Assembly: GCA_039105265.1 (NCBI GenBank)
Contig: JAPFFF010000523.1
Coordinates: forward strand, 1-20,763
Length of the DNA: 20,763 nucleotides
Direction of reading: 5' to 3'
Source: Tritrichomonas musculus
Taxonomy: Eukaryota > Parabasalia > Tritrichomonadida > Tritrichomonadidae
This document shows, one piece after another, positions 8,370 to 14,848 of the stretch. Both the position numbers and the translations under genes were made by a program. Within the stretch, counting starts at the first letter, position 1. Every line of letters begins with the position of its first letter. The notes below the pieces were generated by a model. The model did not search any database and had not been told where the DNA came from. It was given only the letters and a program-made list of their open reading frames with translations.

Positions 8370-8609
8370 TTAATGAAGGTTATCAAGGCTGCTGTTGATA
8401 TCATCAACGTTGCCCTTCATATTTGCAAGGTCATCAATGACAGAATCGAGTTTTAAGGATAGCAGGTTGACCCTATTAAGAACCTCATCAAGTCGTTGGT
8501 TGAGTTGATCAATTTGGAACAACAAGTAAGTTTCAAGCTTTTGCTTTTCATCCATGATTTTAGCGTTGAGCATTTCAGTGGTCAATCGTATCTTCTTATC
8601 GAGATTCAT
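8370..8609 (-). CDS. Small coiled-coil protein
   Basis: A 79-codon protein, with the start taken at the ATG at 8609; the frame is open three bases further but without an ATG. Almost the whole chain (about residues 15-75) is a heptad-type coiled coil with Leu, Ile and Val at a and d positions, such as LFQIDQLNQRLDEVLNRVN and LSLKLDSVIDDLANMKG. It probably forms a homodimer or trimer. Coiled-coil proteins are a recurrent part of Maverick gene sets, but the function is not known. It reads away from the plus-strand gene at 8679 across a 69-bp spacer with initiator-like motifs on both strands. Confidence 0.75.
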   Translation of the reverse strand: MNLDKKIRLTTEMLNAKIMDEKQKLETYLLFQIDQLNQRLDEVLNRVNLLSLKLDSVIDDLANMKGNVDDINSSLDNLH

Positions 8610-8678
8610 CAAAGAAAAAAGTGAAATGACTAAATATTTTTCTATTGTTCATTTCATTTTTTTTTTATTTCTGTATAA
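8610..8678. promoter_or_regulatory. Divergent promoter with two initiator-like motifs
   Basis: The 69-bp spacer between two divergent ATGs holds TCATTTCA at 8649-8656 on plus and the same eight bases at 8629-8622 on minus, each followed by a T-rich run. The A of each TCA lies 28 bases (plus) and 18 bases (minus) upstream of its ATG. In Trichomonas vaginalis the core promoter is an initiator with TCA, whose A is the transcription start, and leaders are very short. The arrangement fits that pattern on both strands. Start sites have not been measured, so the role is inferred. Confidence 0.5.
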
Positions 8679-8942
8679 ATGGCTTATTACATGACCATAA
8701 AAGAGCGTATGAATATCCTCTATAAAATAGTATCTTACCTCTATGATTATAGATGTGAGACAAATGAGGGTGTATGTGATATTTTAATTAAAAAGATAAA
8801 AGAGTTAGCTGCTGAGTATTTCGAACCTGAAATTCTTAATGTAATTATGAAAGATGGTGATTTGGAATTTATCGACCAAATAGAACATTTTGCCTTTGAG
8901 TTCTTAGAGTACCAAATATCTAATCTGCCCTCGCATTTATAA
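8679..8942 (+). CDS. Small unknown protein (87 codons)
   Basis: An 87-codon, mainly helical, acidic protein that begins MAYYMTIKERMNILYKIVSY. It has two Cys and no membrane segment, zinc site or recognisable motif. It is preceded by an initiator-like TCATTTCA and a T run, and reads away from the coiled-coil gene. Its last 23 bases overlap tail to tail with the end of the minus-strand HNH gene. It is the only plus-strand gene supported in element A, which sets it apart from the virion block; a regulatory or early role is possible but unproven. Confidence 0.6.
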   Translation: MAYYMTIKERMNILYKIVSYLYDYRCETNEGVCDILIKKIKELAAEYFEPEILNVIMKDGDLEFIDQIEHFAFEFLEYQISNLPSHL

Positions 8943-9255
8943 TTTTGGGCATATCCCTGTTATAGTTACTATCAGTTGGGGTTACCCATCTTAAGTTGCT
9001 TAGATGGTAGTCAGCCCTATTCCTATTGATATGGTCTACCTCTATTTTATGTTGTGGGTCATCATTAGGTATGAACTGTCTTGCTATAAGTACATGTTTC
9101 AAGTAGTAGTTGCCATTTAGACATACTCGTATATACCCCTTAATATGTTTTGCATCCTTGCATATAAAATGATTACTCTTACGTCTTATAGTAAAGGGGT
9201 ACCTATTCAGTATCTCATAGTCGTTAGTAAAGCCTTTGAGTGGTACAAATGACAT
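8920..9255 (-). CDS. HNH endonuclease (NUMOD4/HNH type)
   Basis: A 111-codon protein. The first half resembles a NUMOD4-like module (TNDYEILNRYPFTIRRKSNH, then KGYIRVCLNGNYYLKHVLIARQFI). The second half is an HNH core: EVDHINRNRADYHLSNLRWV (residues 72-91) with D74, H75, N77 and N87, then an Asn at 97. These proteins cut DNA as homing or recombination nucleases. Free-standing copies are common in phages and large DNA viruses. It sits at the edge of the virion block next to the GC-rich boundary, and overlaps the 87-codon gene by 23 bp at their 3' ends. It may be a passenger that settled near the element end. Confidence 0.82.
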   Translation of the reverse strand: MSFVPLKGFTNDYEILNRYPFTIRRKSNHFICKDAKHIKGYIRVCLNGNYYLKHVLIARQFIPNDDPQHKIEVDHINRNRADYHLSNLRWVTPTDSNYNRDMPKIINARAD

Positions 9256-9290
9256 TTACATATAGAAAGAAATAGGTACGAGATTCTCGG

Positions 9291-9359
9291 GGCAGGTACC
9301 TGTGCCGTTTCATAGATGGGCGGTTGTGGGGTGGGGTACCTGTGCCGTTTCATTGATGG
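9291..9359 (+). repeat. Two-copy GC-rich direct repeat, period 40 bp
   Basis: GGTACCTGTGCCGTTTCAT followed by (A/T)GATGG occurs at 9295-9319 and again at 9335-9359, differing at one base. A weaker relative (GGGCAG then CCTGTGCC) lies beyond the T tract at about 9472-9485. Both strong copies contain the palindrome GGTACC. The copies could be terminal subrepeats of an element. Confidence 0.75.
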
Positions 9360-9405
9360 TAGGCGTTGAGGTGGGTGGGTGGGATAACATGAAAAGAAGA
9401 AGAAG

Positions 9406-9450
9406 TTTTTTTTTTTATTTTTTTTTTTTATTTTTTTTTTTATTTTTTTT
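9406..9450 (+). repeat. T tract broken by single A at 12-13 bp spacing
   Basis: T11-A-T12-A-T11-A-T8 runs from 9406 to 9450, with the single A bases at 9417, 9430 and 9442. It directly follows a GAAGAAGAAG stretch. It could be a simple repeat grown by slippage or an A-tail-like end on the minus strand. Confidence 0.9.
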
Positions 9451-9459
9451 AACTAGTTC

Positions 9460-12345
9460 GTGTTGACGCGTGGGCAGCCTGTGCCCCGCGGAAACCGACT
9501 AGTATATACTACTAAGAAAGTTAGTGATAAATCAGTTATCAATTCTCGATTGATTCCTTTGAGTGTTTCATCATGTGTGAAGCTTGATAAAGGATTGATA
9601 ACAAAGAACTTTGATAAACGAACAAATGACTTCATAGCCAAATGGATTGACTGGTTATTTGTTGCTGGCTGTGATGTGTATGCTGATAAATTGAATCATT
9701 TGAAGAGCTTTATTAAAGATAAATCGGAAGAAGAACTCAATAAAATAGATTCATCATTGAAAACAATAACAGTATTCGGTTTTAACTCATCACGTTTTGA
9801 TTCAAACTTATTTAAAGAGCAATTGATTAAAAATCATTGGTCTATCGATAGCGGAATGATTGGAACAGCTACATCATTGAAACAATTCATATTGAAATCA
9901 TCAAAGTATCCTATTCGATTACGATTCATTGACGCACAGGCATTTGTTGCTGGAGGAACACTCAAACAGTTTGGAATCGATTTTGGCGGTATATCTAACA
10001 GTTCGAAAGGTGTCTTTCCTTATGAAGCAATCAACAGTGATAATTATAATGAAGTGTTATCAAAGAGTGAACCGTTCAAATATGAGGACTTCTACAGTTA
10101 TCTCAATCAAAAGAATCCTTTAACAAAAGCTGATTATGAAGAGTATTTGATAGATTCAAAGAGGTTTGCAACACGTTGGGATTACTTGTTGTCATACAAT
10201 GATAATGATGTTGAGATGATGATTAAACCTATTGACAACCTTATTCAAATGAATGCTGAATATAAAGTTGATTTGATAAGTAATCTTTCATTGTCAAAGA
10301 ACGCATCATGTATCAAATATGCTCTCGCTTATAAAGATTTCAACCCGAAGAACAACTATGAAACCATCAACAAATCAAACACATTCAAACCAACAATGAA
10401 ATGGTGGTTAAATAAATGTGATAACTATCGAAAGCAAGACATGAAACACAATTTTTGCTTGCAAAAAGGCGATTCATCGCTTCAATCCAATCAAAATCAA
10501 CGTGATATATCAAAATGTGTTAGTGAAAAAGATTTTGATGCATTCATGAAATTGTATGAATCAAATGAAACAGGTAAATGTCATTTATGTGGTGAACACT
10601 TCACATATGAAAACAAACCAACACTAGACAGAATAGATAACAACAAAGGACATCAGATTGATAATTGTTTGTTGGCTTGCGCTGAATGTAATCGTTTGAG
10701 ACAAAGAGATGATGACAAGATAACAAGAACCAAAATACAATTGAAGAAATTCTGTAAGCTCCATCATTTGCCAACACTCATAACTGATGAAAAAGAATAC
10801 TACAACTTGAGAGAGAATATAACGGGAGGTTTATCAAATGTACTTCATCGTGTGAACATTAGAGGTCAAACATTAATCAATAAACTCAAATATGATGCCG
10901 TTAATGACAGAATCATTAGCTATGACACTTCAAACACAGTTTCACACGTTGCAGGAATTGATTTCAATTCATTATATCCTTCATCATTCAGTTCAGTAAA
11001 ACATTCATTTAATCCTTATCACGGAGGAATCATGTACATGCCTGGTTCATTTATAAAACGCTTTGATGTTTATGATGAAGATGGAAACAAGAATGAAAAG
11101 GTATTTAATGCTGCAATGAATATCATTCAATCAAAGAAGCGATTTGATGCAAACCCTGAGTTAATATTCAAAGCTGAAGTCAAATTGAGATGTCCAAAGA
11201 ATAAAATCAATGATTTGATTAACTTTCCCCCTGTGTTTAGAAATATCAATATAATGAATGATGAACAAACGATTGGAAGTTATATGTACAAATATATGAA
11301 AGACAATAAACTGAATTCAGCAGATAAAGAAACAAGAAAGCTGACAATGTTGCTTGATACATGTGGAACATTTATGACGTTCTCGAATTACCTTTTATGG
11401 TTTTTAATTGATCACGGACTTATCATTGATGACATTAAGAGCTTAAGTTTATATGAAGCTCATGACGGATTCAATCAATTTGTTTGTGAGTTTATGAAGA
11501 AGCGTCAAGATATATTGTCGGGAAAGACAAAAGGTAATGAAAAGTTTTATAAGATAAGCATGAACGGTTCTTACGGATATGACGGTATGAATTCAGAGAA
11601 CTTCAACAAAATCAGAATTGTTGATAAAAATAAAGCCTTTCAATTGATTGCATCCGATACTTATCGTAATGGATGTAAATTGTCAAATGATTGTTATTTG
11701 ATACAATCACAACCTCATTCATTCAAATGTAATACATGTCTTCAGGAATCATTTTGGACATTAGATAACGCGAAATACTGGTATTTGACTTTTCTTTATG
11801 ACTTTCTATACAAATGCATTGACATGAATAAGATTCATTTCAACTCGGTCGATACAGATAGTCTGTACATGTCTATAGCTGGTGATATGAATAAACCGAT
11901 TGACCAGTTGTTTGATTACGTCATCAAAGACAAAACATTTTATGATAAACACATTTATAGCTTTATGCCAAACCCTGCAATCAATGATGAGAAAAAGATT
12001 TTAGGTTGTTGTGTAGAAAAGTTCGGAGCAAGTCAGGTTGCTTTATGCGCTAAATGTTATACCATTTGGTCAGATGACAAAACAATATCACTTAAACTCA
12101 AAGGTGTTTCATTGAAGAAGAACAACATCAAATCAAGTGATTACAAAGATGTCATTGAAAAGCAGACAGTAATGAAAGGAAAGAACATAAACCTTCAAAT
12201 GAATTCACAACTGATGAGTAAGATAACTGTAATCAAAAATGCATTAACAGCAGCGCATTCAAAAATGTTAGTGTTATCGAATCAGTGTTGTTGTCCCTAC
12301 ATTTACGGAATGAATGCATCAAAGTATTTCATTGAAAATCATTAA
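9460..12345 (+). CDS. Protein-primed family B DNA polymerase (Maverick type), partial
   Basis: An open frame of 961 codons; the true initiator is not identified. Exonuclease motif II is FGFNSSRFD (106-114) and motif III is YNDNDV (246-251). An HNH-like zinc module follows at 373-412: CHLC, then LDRIDNNKGH, then CAECN. The conserved TGGLSNVLHRVN (455-466) leads into polymerase motif A, DFNSLYPS (501-508). Motif B is KISMNGSYGYDG (698-709), motif C is VDTDSLY (798-804), and a KLKGVS segment comes at 880-885. The family copies linear genomes from a terminal-protein primer. In metazoan Polintons a related zinc module lies ahead of exonuclease motif II, not after motif III as here. The element is judged broken overall. 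Confidence 0.9.
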   Translation: MLTRGQPVPRGNRLVYTTKKVSDKSVINSRLIPLSVSSCVKLDKGLITKNFDKRTNDFIAKWIDWLFVAGCDVYADKLNHLKSFIKDKSEEELNKIDSSLKTITVFGFNSSRFDSNLFKEQLIKNHWSIDSGMIGTATSLKQFILKSSKYPIRLRFIDAQAFVAGGTLKQFGIDFGGISNSSKGVFPYEAINSDNYNEVLSKSEPFKYEDFYSYLNQKNPLTKADYEEYLIDSKRFATRWDYLLSYNDNDVEMMIKPIDNLIQMNAEYKVDLISNLSLSKNASCIKYALAYKDFNPKNNYETINKSNTFKPTMKWWLNKCDNYRKQDMKHNFCLQKGDSSLQSNQNQRDISKCVSEKDFDAFMKLYESNETGKCHLCGEHFTYENKPTLDRIDNNKGHQIDNCLLACAECNRLRQRDDDKITRTKIQLKKFCKLHHLPTLITDEKEYYNLRENITGGLSNVLHRVNIRGQTLINKLKYDAVNDRIISYDTSNTVSHVAGIDFNSLYPSSFSSVKHSFNPYHGGIMYMPGSFIKRFDVYDEDGNKNEKVFNAAMNIIQSKKRFDANPELIFKAEVKLRCPKNKINDLINFPPVFRNINIMNDEQTIGSYMYKYMKDNKLNSADKETRKLTMLLDTCGTFMTFSNYLLWFLIDHGLIIDDIKSLSLYEAHDGFNQFVCEFMKKRQDILSGKTKGNEKFYKISMNGSYGYDGMNSENFNKIRIVDKNKAFQLIASDTYRNGCKLSNDCYLIQSQPHSFKCNTCLQESFWTLDNAKYWYLTFLYDFLYKCIDMNKIHFNSVDTDSLYMSIAGDMNKPIDQLFDYVIKDKTFYDKHIYSFMPNPAINDEKKILGCCVEKFGASQVALCAKCYTIWSDDKTISLKLKGVSLKKNNIKSSDYKDVIEKQTVMKGKNINLQMNSQLMSKITVIKNALTAAHSKMLVLSNQCCCPYIYGMNASKYFIENH

Positions 12346-12398
12346 ATGAAATATCGAGGGTGCAAAATCGCATAGTCGACAAATCATTAATGGAAATG

Positions 12399-12422
12399 CA
12401 TCGGGTAGAATTCCGACCGATG
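12399..12422. promoter_or_regulatory. Small inverted repeat in the polymerase-KilA-N spacer
   Basis: CATCGG (12399-12404) and CCGATG (12417-12422) are perfect inverted arms around a 12-base spacer that itself contains GAATTC. It lies about 80 bp upstream of the KilA-N start in an otherwise AT-rich spacer, so it could be an operator or an RNA hairpin at the polymerase 3' end. The arms are short and chance is possible. Confidence 0.3.
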
Positions 12423-12502
12423 AAATAACATTTTGAAAATCAATTTATTTTTGATTGTTTTATTTTTAAATCAATTTTTTATCAGCTAATCAAAAGGCTA
12501 CA

Positions 12503-13261
12503 ATGTCAGCAACTAACAACCAAACAGCAACAGTTCAAGCCATCAACAATGATTATGAATACATTCAATACAACCAACATTTAAGAATCATTCATTCAAA
12601 ACAGGATGATATGTATCAAATGCAGTCAATCATAACAGCTTGCCATTCAACAAAAAGAGCTAGAGTATGGTTCAATAATGAATCAACACAAGAATTATTA
12701 AAAGAAATTGGTATGGCAGAAAAATGCCAGACCGAACAATTATATGAAAACCGTGCAAACTTACCAAATGAATTAAAAGGAACTTATATTCATCGATTGC
12801 TTGTCAATCATGTTGCCATCTGGAGTTCAAGTAAATATTCATATTATATCATGAAGCTTCTTGATTCTCATTTTGAACGTGAAAGACAACAATTAACTGA
12901 AACAATCAATGAACAACGACCACGAATGGTTCCAGTCAATAGGGAACATGATTATAAGTATTTGATTTGGAAAGAAACAATACCAAACGATAATGATAAT
13001 ATTATTCTTCATTTAGTCCGTCGTCATAAGTCTAACTTTCGACAAATCATTAATCATTACCGTAATGAAGAAGAAAGATGGTATTTCAAAGATAATCTAC
13101 CAATAGCGATGAGTCCGAACAAAGATATCAAAAGTATTGTCAAACGAACATTTGGTGCTGATGATTATGATATTAATATGTGCACAATAAGAATTCAAAC
13201 AAGACATTTAGAACAATTACACACACTCATCGATGAATACTTCAATCAATTTCAATCATGA
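12503..13261 (+). CDS. KilA-N domain DNA-binding protein
   Basis: A 252-codon protein. Residues about 18-130 form a KilA-N domain: RARVWFNNESTQELLKEIG, then the diagnostic GTYIHRLLVNHVAIWSSSKY (93-112), then a helix. The C-terminal 100 residues (about 150-252) are a separate alpha/beta domain with IILHLVRRHKSNFRQIINHY, of the kind that follows KilA-N in large DNA viruses and trichomonad elements. KilA-N proteins bind DNA and are thought to act as regulators. It starts at an ATG in AAAAGGCTACAATG context, 157 bp after the polymerase. A hairpin follows its stop. The C-terminal domain is not securely named. Confidence 0.88.
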   Translation: MSATNNQTATVQAINNDYEYIQYNQHLRIIHSKQDDMYQMQSIITACHSTKRARVWFNNESTQELLKEIGMAEKCQTEQLYENRANLPNELKGTYIHRLLVNHVAIWSSSKYSYYIMKLLDSHFERERQQLTETINEQRPRMVPVNREHDYKYLIWKETIPNDNDNIILHLVRRHKSNFRQIINHYRNEEERWYFKDNLPIAMSPNKDIKSIVKRTFGADDYDINMCTIRIQTRHLEQLHTLIDEYFNQFQS

Positions 13262-13265
13262 GTGA

Positions 13266-13303
13266 ACAAAAATAATAATTCATTAATATTGTTTTATTTT
13301 TGT
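13266..13303 (+). terminator. Hairpin just after the KilA-N stop, possible 3' signal
   Basis: ACAAAAATAA (13266-13275) and TTATTTTTGT (13294-13303) are perfect 10-base inverted arms around an 18-base loop, beginning 4 bp after the stop codon. The same ACAAAAATAA string starts 3 bp inside or just after the stop of the 840-codon gene (20460-20469). It may mark RNA 3' ends, and UAAA-like signals are used in trichomonads; the AT content makes chance plausible. Confidence 0.35.
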
Positions 13304-13336
13304 ACTCCACTGATTGAAAATCAATCACGAATCAAT

Positions 13337-13401
13337 AAAATACAGGTCATTATTTCGTTTTCGATTGAAGGTTAAAAATATCTCTTTTTATATCTCTTTT
13401 T
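13337..13401 (-). repeat. 42-bp repeat copy 1 (left pair), with flank
   Basis: On the minus strand this copy contains the core AGATATTTTTAACCTTCAAT preceded by AAAGAGATATAAAAAG. The plus-strand flank AAAATACAGGTCATTATTTC is shared only with copy 2, exactly 135 bp away. The core is inverted relative to copies 3 and 4 on the other side of the 354-codon gene. Confidence 0.85.
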
Positions 13402-13471
13402 GTTATCATTGATTTCAATGGATGAAACACTAAAAATAATAATCATTGAATGATTTTGATGACTGATCCCT

Positions 13472-13536
13472 AAAATACAGGTCATTATTTCGTTTTTAAT
13501 TGAAGGTTAAAAATATCTCTTTTTATATCCCTTTTC
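13472..13536 (-). repeat. 42-bp repeat copy 2 (left pair), with flank
   Basis: This is a near-identical direct copy of the unit at 13337-13401, offset by 135 bp with no gap needed. It ends 4 bp before the stop codon of the 354-codon minus-strand gene, so it lies in that gene's 3' flank. Confidence 0.85.
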
Positions 13537-13540
13537 ATTT

Positions 13541-14605
13541 TCACTTTCTATTAACATATTTCACATTCTTTGACGACGTTATGTTGAATCTACCTGTTTT
13601 TTCAATCATTGACGCCAATTCATCTTGCTTCACAAACAAACCAAATGATGTTTTATACTTCTTTTGGACGTCAGATAGTGTGAATCGCTCCATGGTTGGG
13701 TAGTTCTTTGTCATAAATGAATCAATATTATATTTGTTCTCAGCTGGTTGTTCTTTGTATTCTTCATCAGCTTTTGTTTGTTCTTTCAAATCATCTCTCA
13801 TGTCTTGTAGCTCGCGAACACAATATTCATACTTTCGTTTAATGGCTTCACATTTCGAACATGTTTTGACTGATTTTGAATTGCATTCAGCTATCTTTCC
13901 GTTCAATTGAATAATGTTGTCAATGACGTCTTGAATCAATGACGGGTCTATTCGTAGCAACCAAATCTCATATGTATCTGGTGGTGTATAACAACCACAT
14001 CTCATCATTTCCTTGTCTTCTTCAGTCATAACATAGCTCTCAGCATCATCGTTAATGACTATACATCTCATGATTGATACACATTTTGATACAAATCTTT
14101 TGTAAACCCCGTACTCCTCGCTTTTATAGATATCAGTAATGTTTTTATATATCTTATCACACTTTTCATCTATTGTTGAATGATTGCAATGATACCCCAT
14201 GAATTCAAAGTTACATTTTCTGATGAATTTCTTTATCTCAACATTGTCTGTACGTTCTTTCTTTATTTCTTCAAAGACTGGTATCACTGGTTTTGATGAA
14301 TGAAGGTCATTAATGGCTGGTATGGCTTTGAATGCGTTAAATACATTATCCATTAAATCACTGTATCGCTGAATCTTCAAAACATACTTTGAACGATTAC
14401 CTTCAATCAAATCAAATAGTCGTTCAATGGCTTCTTTTGCAGATTTCTCGATGATATTATTTCTGATTTGTTTATCACTGAGGAACAAATTAAGAAGTCT
14501 GTTTGCTTGTTCAATCATTAGTTGATTTGGATTAAATGATTTGACCGATGAGGTCTCAACGATTGAAGAGCTTTCATTGTTTTGATTTGTTTGACTGACG
14601 GTCAT
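13541..14605 (-). CDS. Unknown 354-codon protein framed by inverted repeats
   Basis: A mainly helical protein. It has a Ser/Asn/Gln-rich N-terminus (1-25) and a helical middle with scattered Cys and His (CNFEFMGYHCNH; RCGCYTPP). A CSKC-containing coiled coil follows (about 245-285, CSKCEAIKRKYEYCVRELQ). The C-terminal 60 residues look like a winged helix (RFTLSDVQKKYKTSFGLFVK, then a helix, then FNITSSKNVKYVNRK). The last part suggests DNA binding; the Cys and His could hold zinc. I do not recognise a family. The leader has TTTTTCATTTTG, an initiator-like motif, 29-33 bp before the ATG. The gene is bracketed by two pairs of inverted 42-bp repeats, so it may be a unit gained or moved as a cassette. 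Confidence 0.75.
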   Translation of the reverse strand: MTVSQTNQNNESSSIVETSSVKSFNPNQLMIEQANRLLNLFLSDKQIRNNIIEKSAKEAIERLFDLIEGNRSKYVLKIQRYSDLMDNVFNAFKAIPAINDLHSSKPVIPVFEEIKKERTDNVEIKKFIRKCNFEFMGYHCNHSTIDEKCDKIYKNITDIYKSEEYGVYKRFVSKCVSIMRCIVINDDAESYVMTEEDKEMMRCGCYTPPDTYEIWLLRIDPSLIQDVIDNIIQLNGKIAECNSKSVKTCSKCEAIKRKYEYCVRELQDMRDDLKEQTKADEEYKEQPAENKYNIDSFMTKNYPTMERFTLSDVQKKYKTSFGLFVKQDELASMIEKTGRFNITSSKNVKYVNRK

Positions 14606-14636
14606 TTTATAAAAAATAAAAAATCAAAATGAAAAA

Positions 14637-14701
14637 TAAAAAGGGATATAAAAAAAGATATTTTTAACCTTCAATCGAAATCAAAATAAAAGGCTAAAAT
14701 G
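14637..14701 (+). repeat. 42-bp repeat copy 3 (right pair), ending in a gene-start-like motif
   Basis: The core ATATTTTTAACCTTCAATCG is followed by AAAAGGCTAAAATG, which nearly matches the start context of the KilA-N gene (AAAAGGCTACAATG). It is in the 5' flank of the 354-codon gene and inverted relative to copies 1 and 2. A 35-codon frame (14699-14806) opens at its ATG but runs through copy 4, so it is probably not a gene. Confidence 0.85.
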
Positions 14702-14753
14702 AAGCCTTCAAATGCCGCCCATGAATGGAAAAACAGTCAAAGAATCACAAAAT

Positions 14754-14818
14754 TAAAAAGGGATATCAAAAGAGATATTTTTAACCTTCAATCGAAATCA
14801 AAATAAAAGGCTAAAATG
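14754..14818 (+). repeat. 42-bp repeat copy 4 (right pair), ending in a gene-start-like motif
   Basis: This is a direct copy of 14637-14701 at an exact offset of 117 bp, again ending in AAAAGGCTAAAATG. The following ATGCCGCCCATGAATG also occurs after copy 3 (at 14712), showing that the flanks were duplicated in more than one step. Confidence 0.85.
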
Positions 14819-14848
14819 CCGCCCATGAATGAATGAAAATCAATTGAT

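Larger units (their letters stand above)
1..9405 (-). mobile_element. Maverick/Polinton element A (partial, runs off left edge)
   Basis: A block of closely spaced genes, nearly all on the minus strand, holds the set that defines Mavericks/Polintons: integrase, A32-like packaging ATPase, Ulp1/adenain-like protease, and two candidate jelly-roll capsid proteins placed as the family places them. No polymerase is seen in this part; it may lie left of the window. The frames here are all open, so the element looks whole in the part visible and probably young. The right limit is set only approximately, at the GC-rich repeats and T tract near 9.26-9.45 kb; no terminal inverted repeat or target duplication could be confirmed. 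The host is probably a trichomonad. Confidence 0.78.
9256..9459. other. Gene-free boundary region with GC-rich repeats and T tract
   Basis: No gene is supported here. The first 150 bases are much richer in G and C than the rest of the window. They hold two copies of a short repeat spaced 40 bp apart, a small CGAG-ATT-CTCG hairpin near 9279-9289, and a G-rich stretch (GGTGGGTGGGTGGG, 9371-9384). A long T tract follows. The composition shift and the change of gene set on either side make this the most likely boundary between two elements; an assembly join cannot be excluded. Confidence 0.55.

Noticed and set aside
9460-9540. GTG as the start codon of the polymerase
   Set aside because: A GTG start is not expected in this eukaryotic setting; the initiator is left undefined.
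14699-14806. 35-codon plus frame starting MKPSNAAHEWKNSQ
   Set aside because: It is composed mostly of repeat copy 4 sequence; a frame through a repeat is not good evidence for a gene.
13337-14818. CRISPR array from the repeated units
   Set aside because: There are only four units, in inverted pairs, with unequal spacing and a gene between; the setting is eukaryotic.
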